NCBI GenBank assembly: GCA_903919215.1 | Contig: CAIXHI010000238.1 | Coordinates: 1-17,823, forward strand | DNA: 17,823 nucleotides | Reading direction: 5' to 3' | DNA from: an uncultured Acidimicrobiaceae bacterium | GTDB lineage: Bacteria; Actinomycetota; Acidimicrobiia; Acidimicrobiales; Ilumatobacteraceae | Part shown: positions 6,411 to 12,485 of the stretch, one piece after another | How the letters are laid out: each line of letters opens with the position of its first letter | How positions within the stretch are numbered: position 1 is the stretch's first letter | The notes under the pieces: generated by a model | Database searches by the model: none | Seen by the model: the letters and a program-made list of their open reading frames with translations, nothing else | What the model was told of the DNA's origin: nothing | Translations under genes and position numbers: made by a program

Positions 6411-7658
6411 CTAGCGAGCGAGCAACGCACGGCGCAACAGGTCGAGCGCGCTGATCACGCTCATCTGACGCATCTGGTCGCGCTGCCCGGGAAGCCGCAG
6501 CGTGCGCGTGTGCACCTCGTCATGGATTGCGATCCCCACACACAGGGTGCCGACCGGCATACCGTCCTGTTCGGTGGGGCCGGCCACACCCGTGAGCGCC
6601 AGGGCGACATCGACACCCAGCACCCGTTGCGCACCTCGCGCCATCGATGCCGCCGCGGCCTCGCTGACCACTGGGCCGTGCGGCACACCCAGCAGGTCGA
6701 ACTTCACTGCGCTGGCATAACTGACCACACTGCCGCGGAACGTGTCGCTGGCGCCTGGCACCGAGGTGATGCGACCGGAGACGAGACCGCCCGTGACTGA
6801 CTCGGCCAGACCCAACGACAGACCGCTGTCGCGCAGCAACTGCAGGACCACAAACTCCATCGTCTCGTCATCCGTGCCGAACACGACGTCGTCGACCAGT
6901 AGACGCACCTCAGCCTCCCAGCGCCCGAGCACCGCCATCGCCTCGGCTTCGGTCGGCGCCTTCGCTGTGAGCCGAACCTTGATGCCCTCCCATCCGCTGG
7001 CGAGGAACGCCAACGTCGGGTTGCCCTCGACCTCCAGCCGAGCGATCAATGGATCGAGACGCTCGTTGAGGCCGCTCTCGCTCTCACCCCATGTGCGCAG
7101 TGTGCGACTGCGGATCACACTCGCCTCGCCGGCGCGGGCAAGCAGGTCGGGCAGCACAGCACGCTCGATCATGTCCTTCATTTCGTGCGGCACACCCGGG
7201 ACGGCGTAGATCACCTTGTCGACGCCGTCGATCACGACCGGGCAGATCAGCCCTGGAGCCGTGCCACGTGTCTGCGGGATGACCGTGGCACCGTCGGGCA
7301 CCTGCGCTTGGCGCAAGTTGTTGGCAGCCATCGTGCGTCCACGGCTGGCGAACATCTCGACAATCACCTGCGCCACCGATTCGTTGTGGTGCAGTCCCAC
7401 ACCCATCACGGACGCGATCGCGTCACGTGTGATGTCGTCGTGCGTGGGGCCGAGGCCACCACACATGATGACCGCGTCTGTGTCGGCCAACACCCGCACG
7501 AGCACGCTGGTGATGCGCGCCAGGTTGTCGCCGACCTTCACCTGCAACAGGCTGTCGATACCGGCCAGTGCCAACTGTTCGCCGATCCACTGGCTGTTCG
7601 TGTCGGTGATCTGGCCCAGCAACAACTCGGTGCCGACGGCTATGACATCGCAGCGCAT
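6411..7658 (-). CDS. cinA: CinA: MoCF-type N-terminal domain plus PncC-type NMN deamidase domain
   Basis: A 415-residue two-domain CinA, typical in length. The N-terminal MoCF/molybdopterin-binding-like domain (about 1-170) carries GTELLLGQITDTNS and GGLGPTHDD (67-75), and acts as an ADP-ribose/NAD-derived pyrophosphatase in studied CinAs. The C-terminal CinA/PncC domain (about 265-412) hydrolyses nicotinamide mononucleotide, recycling pyridine nucleotides. The catalytic Ser (S287 in AESVTGG), Tyr (Y314) and Lys (K319 in SYASAVK) are present and TGVAGP is recognisable. The Cys that normally follows the Ser (AESCTGG) is Val here. Start ATG 7658 lies 3 bases past the pgsA stop, so it is co-transcribed with rimO-pgsA. 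Its order after pgsA matches many bacteria, but recA does not follow. Confidence 0.95.
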   Translation of the reverse strand: MRCDVIAVGTELLLGQITDTNSQWIGEQLALAGIDSLLQVKVGDNLARITSVLVRVLADTDAVIMCGGLGPTHDDITRDAIASVMGVGLHHNESVAQVIVEMFASRGRTMAANNLRQAQVPDGATVIPQTRGTAPGLICPVVIDGVDKVIYAVPGVPHEMKDMIERAVLPDLLARAGEASVIRSRTLRTWGESESGLNERLDPLIARLEVEGNPTLAFLASGWEGIKVRLTAKAPTEAEAMAVLGRWEAEVRLLVDDVVFGTDDETMEFVVLQLLRDSGLSLGLAESVTGGLVSGRITSVPGASDTFRGSVVSYASAVKFDLLGVPHGPVVSEAAAASMARGAQRVLGVDVALALTGVAGPTEQDGMPVGTLCVGIAIHDEVHTRTLRLPGQRDQMRQMSVISALDLLRRALLAR

Positions 7659-7661
7659 CGG

Positions 7662-8234
7662 TCAGATCGCGTTTGCCGGGTCGGGCTCGACGGTGACACC
7701 GCGCATCGCCCGGTACACGTATTGACCGCCACTGATCACGGCAAGCGCAACCGAGATCCACAACAGCCAGATCCACAACCAGGTGGCGTCTTGGGCGGTG
7801 ATCGGCATGATCGCGAAGCCGACGGCCAACTGCTGCACGAATGTCTTCCACTTGGCGACCTTGCTGGCCGGCACGCTGACACCCTTCGACGCCACGAACG
7901 TGCGGTACAGGCTGATCAGCAACTCGCGGGCGGTGACGATCGCCACCGGCACGATCCAGAACGTGTCGTTGGCCACCAGGATGAACATCGCGCCAAGCAC
8001 GAGGATCTTGTCGGCCAGCGGATCCAGAAAGGCGCCCAAGGTGGTGGCGCCGTGACGCCTGGCCAGGTAGCCGTCGATGCCGTCGCTGGAGCAGAGCACG
8101 AACCAGAGGGCGAACGCTGCCCAACTGCCAGCACGATCATCAGGGATCAGCACCAGCATCAACGGCGCGATGAGCACGCGCGCGACGGTGACGAGGTTGG
8201 CCCAGGTCTTGACGGCAGACGGGTCGACAGGCAT
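7662..8234 (-). CDS. pgsA: CDP-diacylglycerol-glycerol-3-phosphate 3-phosphatidyltransferase (PgsA-like)
   Basis: A 190-residue integral membrane enzyme of the CDP-alcohol phosphatidyltransferase family, expected to make phosphatidylglycerophosphate, precursor of phosphatidylglycerol and cardiolipin. The metal-binding signature is complete: D51, D54-G55, A58-R59, G68, D71 and D75 in DGIDGYLARRHGATTLGAFL followed by DPLAD. The spacer between AR and G is 7 residues where E. coli and B. subtilis PgsA have 8. Hydrophobic segments at about 14-30, 37-50, 78-104, 133-146 and 152-172 fit the usual six-helix fold. ATG 8234 overlaps the rimO stop by one base (TGATG), suggesting translational coupling. 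Position before cinA supports the PgsA assignment over other CDP-alcohol transferases, but substrate is inferred. Confidence 0.9.
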   Translation of the reverse strand: MPVDPSAVKTWANLVTVARVLIAPLMLVLIPDDRAGSWAAFALWFVLCSSDGIDGYLARRHGATTLGAFLDPLADKILVLGAMFILVANDTFWIVPVAIVTARELLISLYRTFVASKGVSVPASKVAKWKTFVQQLAVGFAIMPITAQDATWLWIWLLWISVALAVISGGQYVYRAMRGVTVEPDPANAI

Positions 8235-9502
8235 CAGAGCGAGTCTGCCACGAGATCGGGGCCCATGGCATCAACGATGCGCACCTCGTGGAACTCACCC
8301 ACTGCCAGATCGTGCGGCACTTCGATGACACCGTCGATCTCCGGCGCCTCACGGGTGCTGCGCGCCTCACCCGGCGCATCCACCAGCACCTTTACCGTGC
8401 GGCCGATGAGCTCGTCGCGCCGCGTGGCGGTGATGTCGTCCTGCATCTCGCGCAGTTCGGCCAGCCGTTGGTTCATCAGTCCGGTCGGCACCGTGCCATC
8501 GAGTTCCATCGCGTACGTGCCCTCTTCGGGGCTGTAGGCGAAGAATCCGCACCAGTCGAGCTGCGCCTGCTCGATGAACGCCAGCAACTGATCGTGATCC
8601 TCTTCGGTCTCACCGGGATAGCCGACGATGAAATTACTCCGGAACGCGGCGTCGGGCTCGCGATCGCGGATGTCGTTGATGCGGTCGAGGAACCGCTTTC
8701 CATCGCCCCACCGGCGCATACGTCGGAGCAACGGTTTGCTGACATGCTGCAACGACAGGTCGAAGTACGGCACGCCCGTGTCGCAGATCGCATCGATGAG
8801 ATCGTCGCTGAGGTCGCTGGGGTACAGGTACAGCAGGCGGGTCCATGCGGCTTTGGCCGACACCGCACGAACGAGGGGCACGATCGAGCCGGCACCCAAC
8901 TCGTCGGGGCGGTCCTTGCCGTAGCTGGCGAGGTCTTGCGCAATGAGCACGATCTCCTTGGCACCCAACTCATCGACTTCGTGGAGGATCGAACTGACAT
9001 CGCGGCTGCGCTGCGGGCCGCGGAACGACGGGATCGCGCAGAATCCACAGGTGCGGTCGCAGCCTTCGGCGACCTTCACGTAGGCCCACGGGCTGGTCGA
9101 CTTCGGCCGGGGCAGGTTCAACAGGTCGAGCGTGGGCACGATGGAGAGCGGAATCTTCTTCTTGCCGGGTTTCGACATCAGGTTCACGGGCACGCCGAAC
9201 CCCGACACCTGATCGACCTCGGGCAACGCCTCGGCCAACTCACTGCCGTAGCGCTCAGCCATACAGCCGGTGACCACCAGGCGGCCGCCCTTCTTGCGCT
9301 GATCCTCGAGGGCGAGGATCGTGTCGATGCTCTCCTTGCGTGCCTCGTCGATGAACGCACACGTGTTCACCACGACGAGGTCGGCCTTCGACGGATCGTC
9401 GGTCGCGGTCATACCGTCGGCCAACAGCGTGCCGATCAGCTTGTCGCTGTCAACCTGGTTCTTGGGGCAACCCAAGGTCTCGACGTAGAAGCGCTGACCC
9501 AT
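8234..9502 (-). CDS. rimO: Ribosomal protein S12 methylthiotransferase RimO
   Basis: A 422-residue radical-SAM methylthiotransferase that converts the conserved Asp of ribosomal protein S12 to beta-methylthio-aspartate. Seen: N-terminal UPF0004 domain with C12 (ETLGCPKNQVDSDK), C48 (VVNTCAF) and C80 (VTGCMAERY), which hold the auxiliary Fe-S cluster; the radical-SAM cluster motif C148-x3-C152-x2-C155 (GCDRTCGFCAIPSFRG); FIVGYPGE; and a C-terminal TRAM domain (about 362-420). The LGCPKN-VDS wording and overall length favour RimO over the tRNA enzyme MiaB. It heads a rimO-pgsA-cinA operon. No Shine-Dalgarno is visible; TAGCCT lies 9 bases before ATG 9502. Confidence 0.95.
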   Translation of the reverse strand: MGQRFYVETLGCPKNQVDSDKLIGTLLADGMTATDDPSKADLVVVNTCAFIDEARKESIDTILALEDQRKKGGRLVVTGCMAERYGSELAEALPEVDQVSGFGVPVNLMSKPGKKKIPLSIVPTLDLLNLPRPKSTSPWAYVKVAEGCDRTCGFCAIPSFRGPQRSRDVSSILHEVDELGAKEIVLIAQDLASYGKDRPDELGAGSIVPLVRAVSAKAAWTRLLYLYPSDLSDDLIDAICDTGVPYFDLSLQHVSKPLLRRMRRWGDGKRFLDRINDIRDREPDAAFRSNFIVGYPGETEEDHDQLLAFIEQAQLDWCGFFAYSPEEGTYAMELDGTVPTGLMNQRLAELREMQDDITATRRDELIGRTVKVLVDAPGEARSTREAPEIDGVIEVPHDLAVGEFHEVRIVDAMGPDLVADSL

Positions 9503-9511
9503 AGACAGACC

Positions 9512-9517
9512 AGGCTA
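9512..9517 (-). promoter_or_regulatory. Possible rimO operon -10 box
   Basis: TAGCCT, in the 23-base gap after the HNH stop codon, is followed by 9 bases and ATG 9502. It would give rimO-pgsA-cinA its own promoter with a 0-2 base leader. Confidence 0.4.
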
Positions 9518-9525
9518 GAGGTGGT

Positions 9526-10725
9526 TCACACCGGTGGTCGTGGGATTCCGGGCGGTTTGCCGCGGGGCATGGTGGTGCGATGCCGGCCATCGGGCCAGGT
9601 GAAGTGCATCGTGGCGTCGGGCTCGAGCTTGACCTCGATGCGCGCGGTGTGGACGAGGTGGTGGTGGCGATTGCAGAGCAGGCCGAGGTTGTCGAAATCA
9701 GTGGGGCCGCCCCTGCGCCAGTGGTGCAGATGGTGGGCGTCGCAGTAGGCCACCGGTCGGTCGCAGCCGGGGAACCGGCAACCGCCGTCGCGTTGGGCGG
9801 TGAGGCGGAACAGGTGACGCGGCACGCTGTAGCGCGCCCGGCCGTAGCCGATGGGCAACTCGTGGGTGCCGAGCATGATCTGGTGGATCAGGCAGTCGCA
9901 CAACACGGTTTCAGTGGTGGCGTGGTCGAACAGGCGGCCCGTTTCGGGGTGCTCACCGTGCAGCAGATCCGTCGTGAGGGTGTCGCCGCGCAGTGCCAGC
10001 TCCACGTGGGGGTGACGGCGCTTCGTGGTGGGCTTCTCGTTCTGCCGGTTGTAGAACGCGGCAATGTCGTGCAACGCATCCGCATCGCGCTGCGCCTTGG
10101 TGCGCGTGTCGTGTTCGCCCTCGAATGTGGCCGCAGTCTTCAGCGCGGCCTCCACTTCGGCGGCCGCCCCGCCGTACATCTCGAACGTGCCCAGCAACGC
10201 ACCGTCCGAGGCACGGCTCATCCGTAGCGACCGATCGGCCTCCGACGGCGGAGCATCCGCATCCACGATGGCCTCGGCCTTCTTGCGCCACTCATCCATC
10301 ACCTTCACCGTGCACTCCGCGTCCAGCGCAGCGAGGAACGGCATCAGTTCACGGTGCTGCTGATCCATCAGCGGCTGCAGCTTGGGCGGGCAGAACGCGC
10401 GCACCGTGTCGACCTGGCCGGCAGAGACGGCGCCGCAGAGCGCGAGGCCAGCGATGCTGTCGAAGCGGTCGAGGAAGCGGCCCTGGGCCACCCAGCGGCC
10501 GGCCAGTACGTCGGTCATGCGGCAACGATCGCGCAGCCAGGCGCGGGTAGAAACGGCACCGTCGATACCCAGCTCGCCGGTGTTCTCCAACCGCCGCAGC
10601 GCGAGCGCAAGACGGGCCGCATTGCGTTCGTGGACGACCATCTGGGCGACGAGTTCGTCTGCGGACAGGATGATGTCCTGCTCGTCCGCCGGGGTGTCCG
10701 GTGCCAGATCAGAGATCGAACCCAT
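9526..10725 (-). CDS. DUF222 / 13E12-repeat-type HNH endonuclease
   Basis: A 399-residue protein with a long helical DUF222 region (about 20-290) and a C-terminal zinc-type HNH nuclease domain: CRFPGCDRPVAYCDAHH (C316, C321, H331-H332) then DFDNLGLLCNRHHHLVH (N346, C351, H354). This architecture is the actinobacterial 13E12-repeat family, often multicopy and of unsettled role (DNA repair, mobile or restriction-like nuclease). Known for the family: several M. tuberculosis members are LexA-regulated. Seen here: a LexA-like box spans the start. Two in-frame ATGs exist, 10737 and 10725. The second is chosen because TATGTT lies exactly 7 bases upstream of it and no Shine-Dalgarno exists. With the upstream start, four residues are added. 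All HNH ligands are intact, so it is probably active. Confidence 0.9.
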   Translation of the reverse strand: MGSISDLAPDTPADEQDIILSADELVAQMVVHERNAARLALALRRLENTGELGIDGAVSTRAWLRDRCRMTDVLAGRWVAQGRFLDRFDSIAGLALCGAVSAGQVDTVRAFCPPKLQPLMDQQHRELMPFLAALDAECTVKVMDEWRKKAEAIVDADAPPSEADRSLRMSRASDGALLGTFEMYGGAAAEVEAALKTAATFEGEHDTRTKAQRDADALHDIAAFYNRQNEKPTTKRRHPHVELALRGDTLTTDLLHGEHPETGRLFDHATTETVLCDCLIHQIMLGTHELPIGYGRARYSVPRHLFRLTAQRDGGCRFPGCDRPVAYCDAHHLHHWRRGGPTDFDNLGLLCNRHHHLVHTARIEVKLEPDATMHFTWPDGRHRTTMPRGKPPGIPRPPV

Positions 10726-10731
10726 GTTCGT
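10716..10731 (-). promoter_or_regulatory. Probable LexA (SOS) operator over the HNH gene start
   Basis: The minus strand reads ACGAACATGGGTTCGA. It matches the mycobacterial SOS box TCGAAC-N4-GTTCGA at 11 of 12 fixed positions, with perfect CGAAC/GTTCG arms (10717-10730). The central ATGG contains the preferred start codon, and the box covers the predicted transcription start just downstream of the -10, where bound LexA would block initiation. Confidence 0.65.
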
Positions 10732-10732
10732 G

Positions 10733-10761
10733 AACATATCAATTCACTCGCGCGGCAACAA
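10733..10761 (-). promoter_or_regulatory. Probable promoter of the HNH endonuclease gene
   Basis: TTGTTG (10756-10761, a partial -35 match) and TATGTT (10733-10738, -10) are separated by 17 bases. The -10 is followed by 7 bases and ATG 10725, giving a leaderless start. The LexA-like box begins in those 7 bases. Confidence 0.5.
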
Positions 10762-10777
10762 CCCCGAAAACACACTT

Positions 10778-10879
10778 CTACCAGGACTTTTTCTGGGAAG
10801 GAATAGTCCCAGCAGTGTCAGTCGGCCAGCGGTAGTCGCGGCAGTTGCGGGCCGACTTGCCTTCACCCAGCGAGACCAC
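10778..10879 (-). other. Open micro-frame between vapC and HNH: possible gene remnant
   Basis: A frame of 33 codons runs from GTG 10879 to TAG 10778. The same frame stays open upstream into the vapC 3' end without a start codon that I would trust. Its sequence (GEGKSARNCRDYRWPTD, ending SQKKSW) looks more protein-like than a random frame, but I do not recognise it and no ribosome binding site is convincing. It contains the inverted repeat at 10820-10857. It may be the 3' relic of a gene truncated when vapBC arrived, or chance. Confidence 0.2.
10820..10857 (-). terminator. 8-bp inverted repeat downstream of vapC
   Basis: AGTCGGCC (10820-10827) and GGCCGACT (10850-10857) are exact reverse complements around 22 bases, 33 bases past the vapC stop. 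It may end the vapBC transcript. The large loop and lack of a U-tract make this tentative. The rest of 10739-10889 shows only a further weak 6-bp repeat (CTGGGA/TCCCAG, 10793-10812). Confidence 0.35.
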
Positions 10880-10889
10880 CTGAGCCCCG

Positions 10890-11297
10890 TCACGCCACGT
10901 CGAGGCGTTCCACCGGCTGCCCGGTGAGCTCCGCGATCAGTTCGAAGTCCTTGTCGAAGTGCAACACGGTCAGGTCGGCCAACTCGGCAGTCGCGGCAAT
11001 CAACAGGTCGGGAACCGACGGGGCGCGGTGTTGGCCGCGCTCGGCGAGTGCCAGCTGCAACTCGAGCGCGCGGTCTTCGATCGTCGGGGTGAGGTACTCC
11101 ACGGGCATCGACGAGACGGGTGGCTCAGCCAGCAGCGTGCGGTGGTCGGCAGCAGTGCGAGCCGAGTAGCCGACCTCCAGTCGCGTGACCGTGGAGATGC
11201 GCACCAGGCCACGATCGATCCGACCGGCCCATTCCACAGCGTTCACCGCAGTGCTCAGTCGGACGAGCGCCGACTTGTCGATCAGCCAGGCAGTCAC
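10890..11297 (-). CDS. vapC: PIN-domain toxin, VapC type
   Basis: A 135-residue PIN-domain ribonuclease, the toxin half of a type II toxin-antitoxin pair; VapC toxins cleave specific tRNAs or rRNA. The acidic Mg-binding residues are present: D7 (WLIDKSAL), E41 (VTRLEVGYSAR), D97 (SVPDLLIAATAE) and D115 (HFDKDFELIA). Length is typical. I chose GTG 11297, which overlaps the vapB stop as GTGA and implies translational coupling. An in-frame GTG at 11303 would add two residues. No independent Shine-Dalgarno is seen, in keeping with coupling to the antitoxin. The enzyme looks intact. Confidence 0.9.
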   Translation of the reverse strand: MTAWLIDKSALVRLSTAVNAVEWAGRIDRGLVRISTVTRLEVGYSARTAADHRTLLAEPPVSSMPVEYLTPTIEDRALELQLALAERGQHRAPSVPDLLIAATAELADLTVLHFDKDFELIAELTGQPVERLDVA

Positions 11298-11515
11298 GAC
11301 CACGCGCCGGACATCACATCCGGGTCGTCGAGGTCGGCCGCCAGCGACGCGACGCGTGCGAGGTGATCGAGGCTGACGGGGCTCGCGCTACCGGCACGCT
11401 CCCGCTCGAGCGTGCGGCGGAGGTACTCGGCGCGCGACAGCCCTACTCGCTTGGCCCGGGCGTCGATCGCGGCGATCACCTCGTCGGGAATGTCGCGAAT
11501 GAGGATGTCGGTCAT
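11294..11515 (-). CDS. vapB: Ribbon-helix-helix antitoxin, VapB type
   Basis: A 73-residue antitoxin. The N-terminal MTDILIRDIPDEVIAAIDARAK followed by VGLSRAEYLRRTL is a standard ribbon-helix-helix DNA-binding domain (about 1-38). The C-terminal part (about 45-73, HLARVASLAADLDDPDVMSGAW) is the amphipathic toxin-neutralising tail, which often ends in an acidic/aromatic stretch like this. Start ATG 11515 is firmly set by AGGAGGT 8 bases upstream; the frame stays open further upstream but that part reads as the shadow of the neighbouring lactonase. Its dimer should bind the palindrome at 11530-11547 and repress the operon together with VapC. Confidence 0.92.
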   Translation of the reverse strand: MTDILIRDIPDEVIAAIDARAKRVGLSRAEYLRRTLERERAGSASPVSLDHLARVASLAADLDDPDVMSGAWS

Positions 11516-11523
11516 GGCGTGCC

Positions 11524-11530
11524 ACCTCCT
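11524..11530 (-). promoter_or_regulatory. Strong Shine-Dalgarno of vapB
   Basis: AGGAGGT on the minus strand, 8 bases before ATG 11515, is the best ribosome binding site in the window. It abuts the operator palindrome, so the transcript leader is short. Confidence 0.8.
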
Positions 11531-11547
11531 GATATCTGACGATATCA
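11530..11547 (-). promoter_or_regulatory. Palindromic vapBC operator with embedded -10 box
   Basis: TGATATC-TGAC-GATATCA on the plus strand has perfect 7-base arms. On the minus strand TATCGT (11539-11544) fits TANNNT and would start transcription close to the Shine-Dalgarno. A palindrome covering the -10 is the usual layout for VapBC autoregulation. Confidence 0.65.
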
Positions 11548-11558
11548 AGCGGACGCGC

Positions 11559-12485
11559 TCACTGCCAGTGCAGGCGCAGACCGCGGGTGTGCCAGCGCAT
11601 GTGGAACAACCGGCCCGTCGACGACCCCGTGATGTAGGCGTCGCAGTACTCGCCACTGCCGTCCGAATCACCGAAGCAGATGTTCGTGACCAGACGATCA
11701 TCGACCGGGATGTGCCGCATGCTGCCGTCGTGCGGCGAGATGACCGTGATGCCACCGTTGATCAGCGTGCCGACGCACACGTTGCCGTCACCATCGACGG
11801 CCAGCGAATCGAGCAGTTGGTGGCCGGGCAGACCCGCCAGGCACGGCCAGCCGTCGAGCGCGGCCGGCTTCTCCAGCACACCAGGTGCCACCACCCGGCG
11901 GCGCCACACGCGGCCCGTGTCGGTCTCGGCCCAATACAACACGTTGCCGTCGGGCGACAGGCCGACGCCGTTGGGAGCATCCGTGGGGAACACCTGCTCG
12001 CTGATGTGCGACCCATCAGGCAGTGCGTAGTACACACCGGTGATGTCGCCCGTGCGACGGGCTCGATCGCGAATGCCGTGATCGGTGAACCAGAAGCCGC
12101 CGTGCGCATCGAAGACAAGGTCGTTGGGCGCCCGCAGCGCACGCCCATCGCAGTGTGTGTACAGCGTGGTGAGTTCGCCCGTGACCGGGTCGAGTCGCTG
12201 GATGCTGCCGCCCAGGTAGCGCGTGTCGTCGAAGCGCCCAGGGAACGTCATCGCGCGGAACTCCTGCGCAGTGAAACTGCCACCGTTGTTGCACAGGTAG
12301 AACGCACCATCGGGGCCTACCGCCAACCCGTTGGGACCACCGGGCACCTCGGCCACCGTGCTCTTCGACCCATCAGGGTGCACGCGGGTGACACGCTGAC
12401 CGAACATCTCCACCAGAACGACGCTGCCGTCGGGCATCGCCACCGGCCCCTCGGGGAACCGCAGACCTTCGGCAACCACCTTCAT
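11559..12485 (-). CDS. SMP-30/gluconolactonase/LRE-like beta-propeller lactonase
   Basis: A 308-residue six-bladed propeller protein of the SMP-30/gluconolactonase family, which hydrolyses sugar lactones and related esters with a divalent metal. The four expected metal ligands can be placed: E12 (FPEGPV), N121 (RAPNDLVFD), N172 (APNGVGLSPDG) and D226 (LLDSLAVDGDGN). Repeated P/V-DG turns mark the blades. No signal peptide is present, so it is cytoplasmic. ATG 12485 overlaps the ftsK stop as ATGA, implying translational coupling to ftsK. No sugar-catabolism gene is nearby to suggest the substrate. A 43-base gap containing the vapBC operator follows its stop. Confidence 0.9.
   Translation of the reverse strand: MKVVAEGLRFPEGPVAMPDGSVVLVEMFGQRVTRVHPDGSKSTVAEVPGGPNGLAVGPDGAFYLCNNGGSFTAQEFRAMTFPGRFDDTRYLGGSIQRLDPVTGELTTLYTHCDGRALRAPNDLVFDAHGGFWFTDHGIRDRARRTGDITGVYYALPDGSHISEQVFPTDAPNGVGLSPDGNVLYWAETDTGRVWRRRVVAPGVLEKPAALDGWPCLAGLPGHQLLDSLAVDGDGNVCVGTLINGGITVISPHDGSMRHIPVDDRLVTNICFGDSDGSGEYCDAYITGSSTGRLFHMRWHTRGLRLHWQ

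Noticed and set aside
7185..8537. Plus-strand open frame of 450 codons opposite cinA, pgsA and rimO
   Set aside because: It crosses three real genes and their junctions on the other strand, has no ribosome binding site, and shows no recognisable motif.
8288..9748. Long plus-strand open frame of 486 codons opposite rimO and the HNH gene 3' end
   Set aside because: It is the antisense of clearly conserved coding sequence. High-GC genes give such frames routinely. The translation is rich in His/Arg/Val repeats with no domain.
10793..10812. CTGGGA/TCCCAG repeat as a terminator
   Set aside because: Only 6 bp with an 8-base loop and no supporting context; too likely by chance in this composition.
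11516..11755. Upstream extension of vapB to 153 codons
   Set aside because: The extension overlaps the lactonase gene in another frame and is Arg/Ser/Thr-rich, while ATG 11515 has a strong Shine-Dalgarno and starts a standard ribbon-helix-helix fold.
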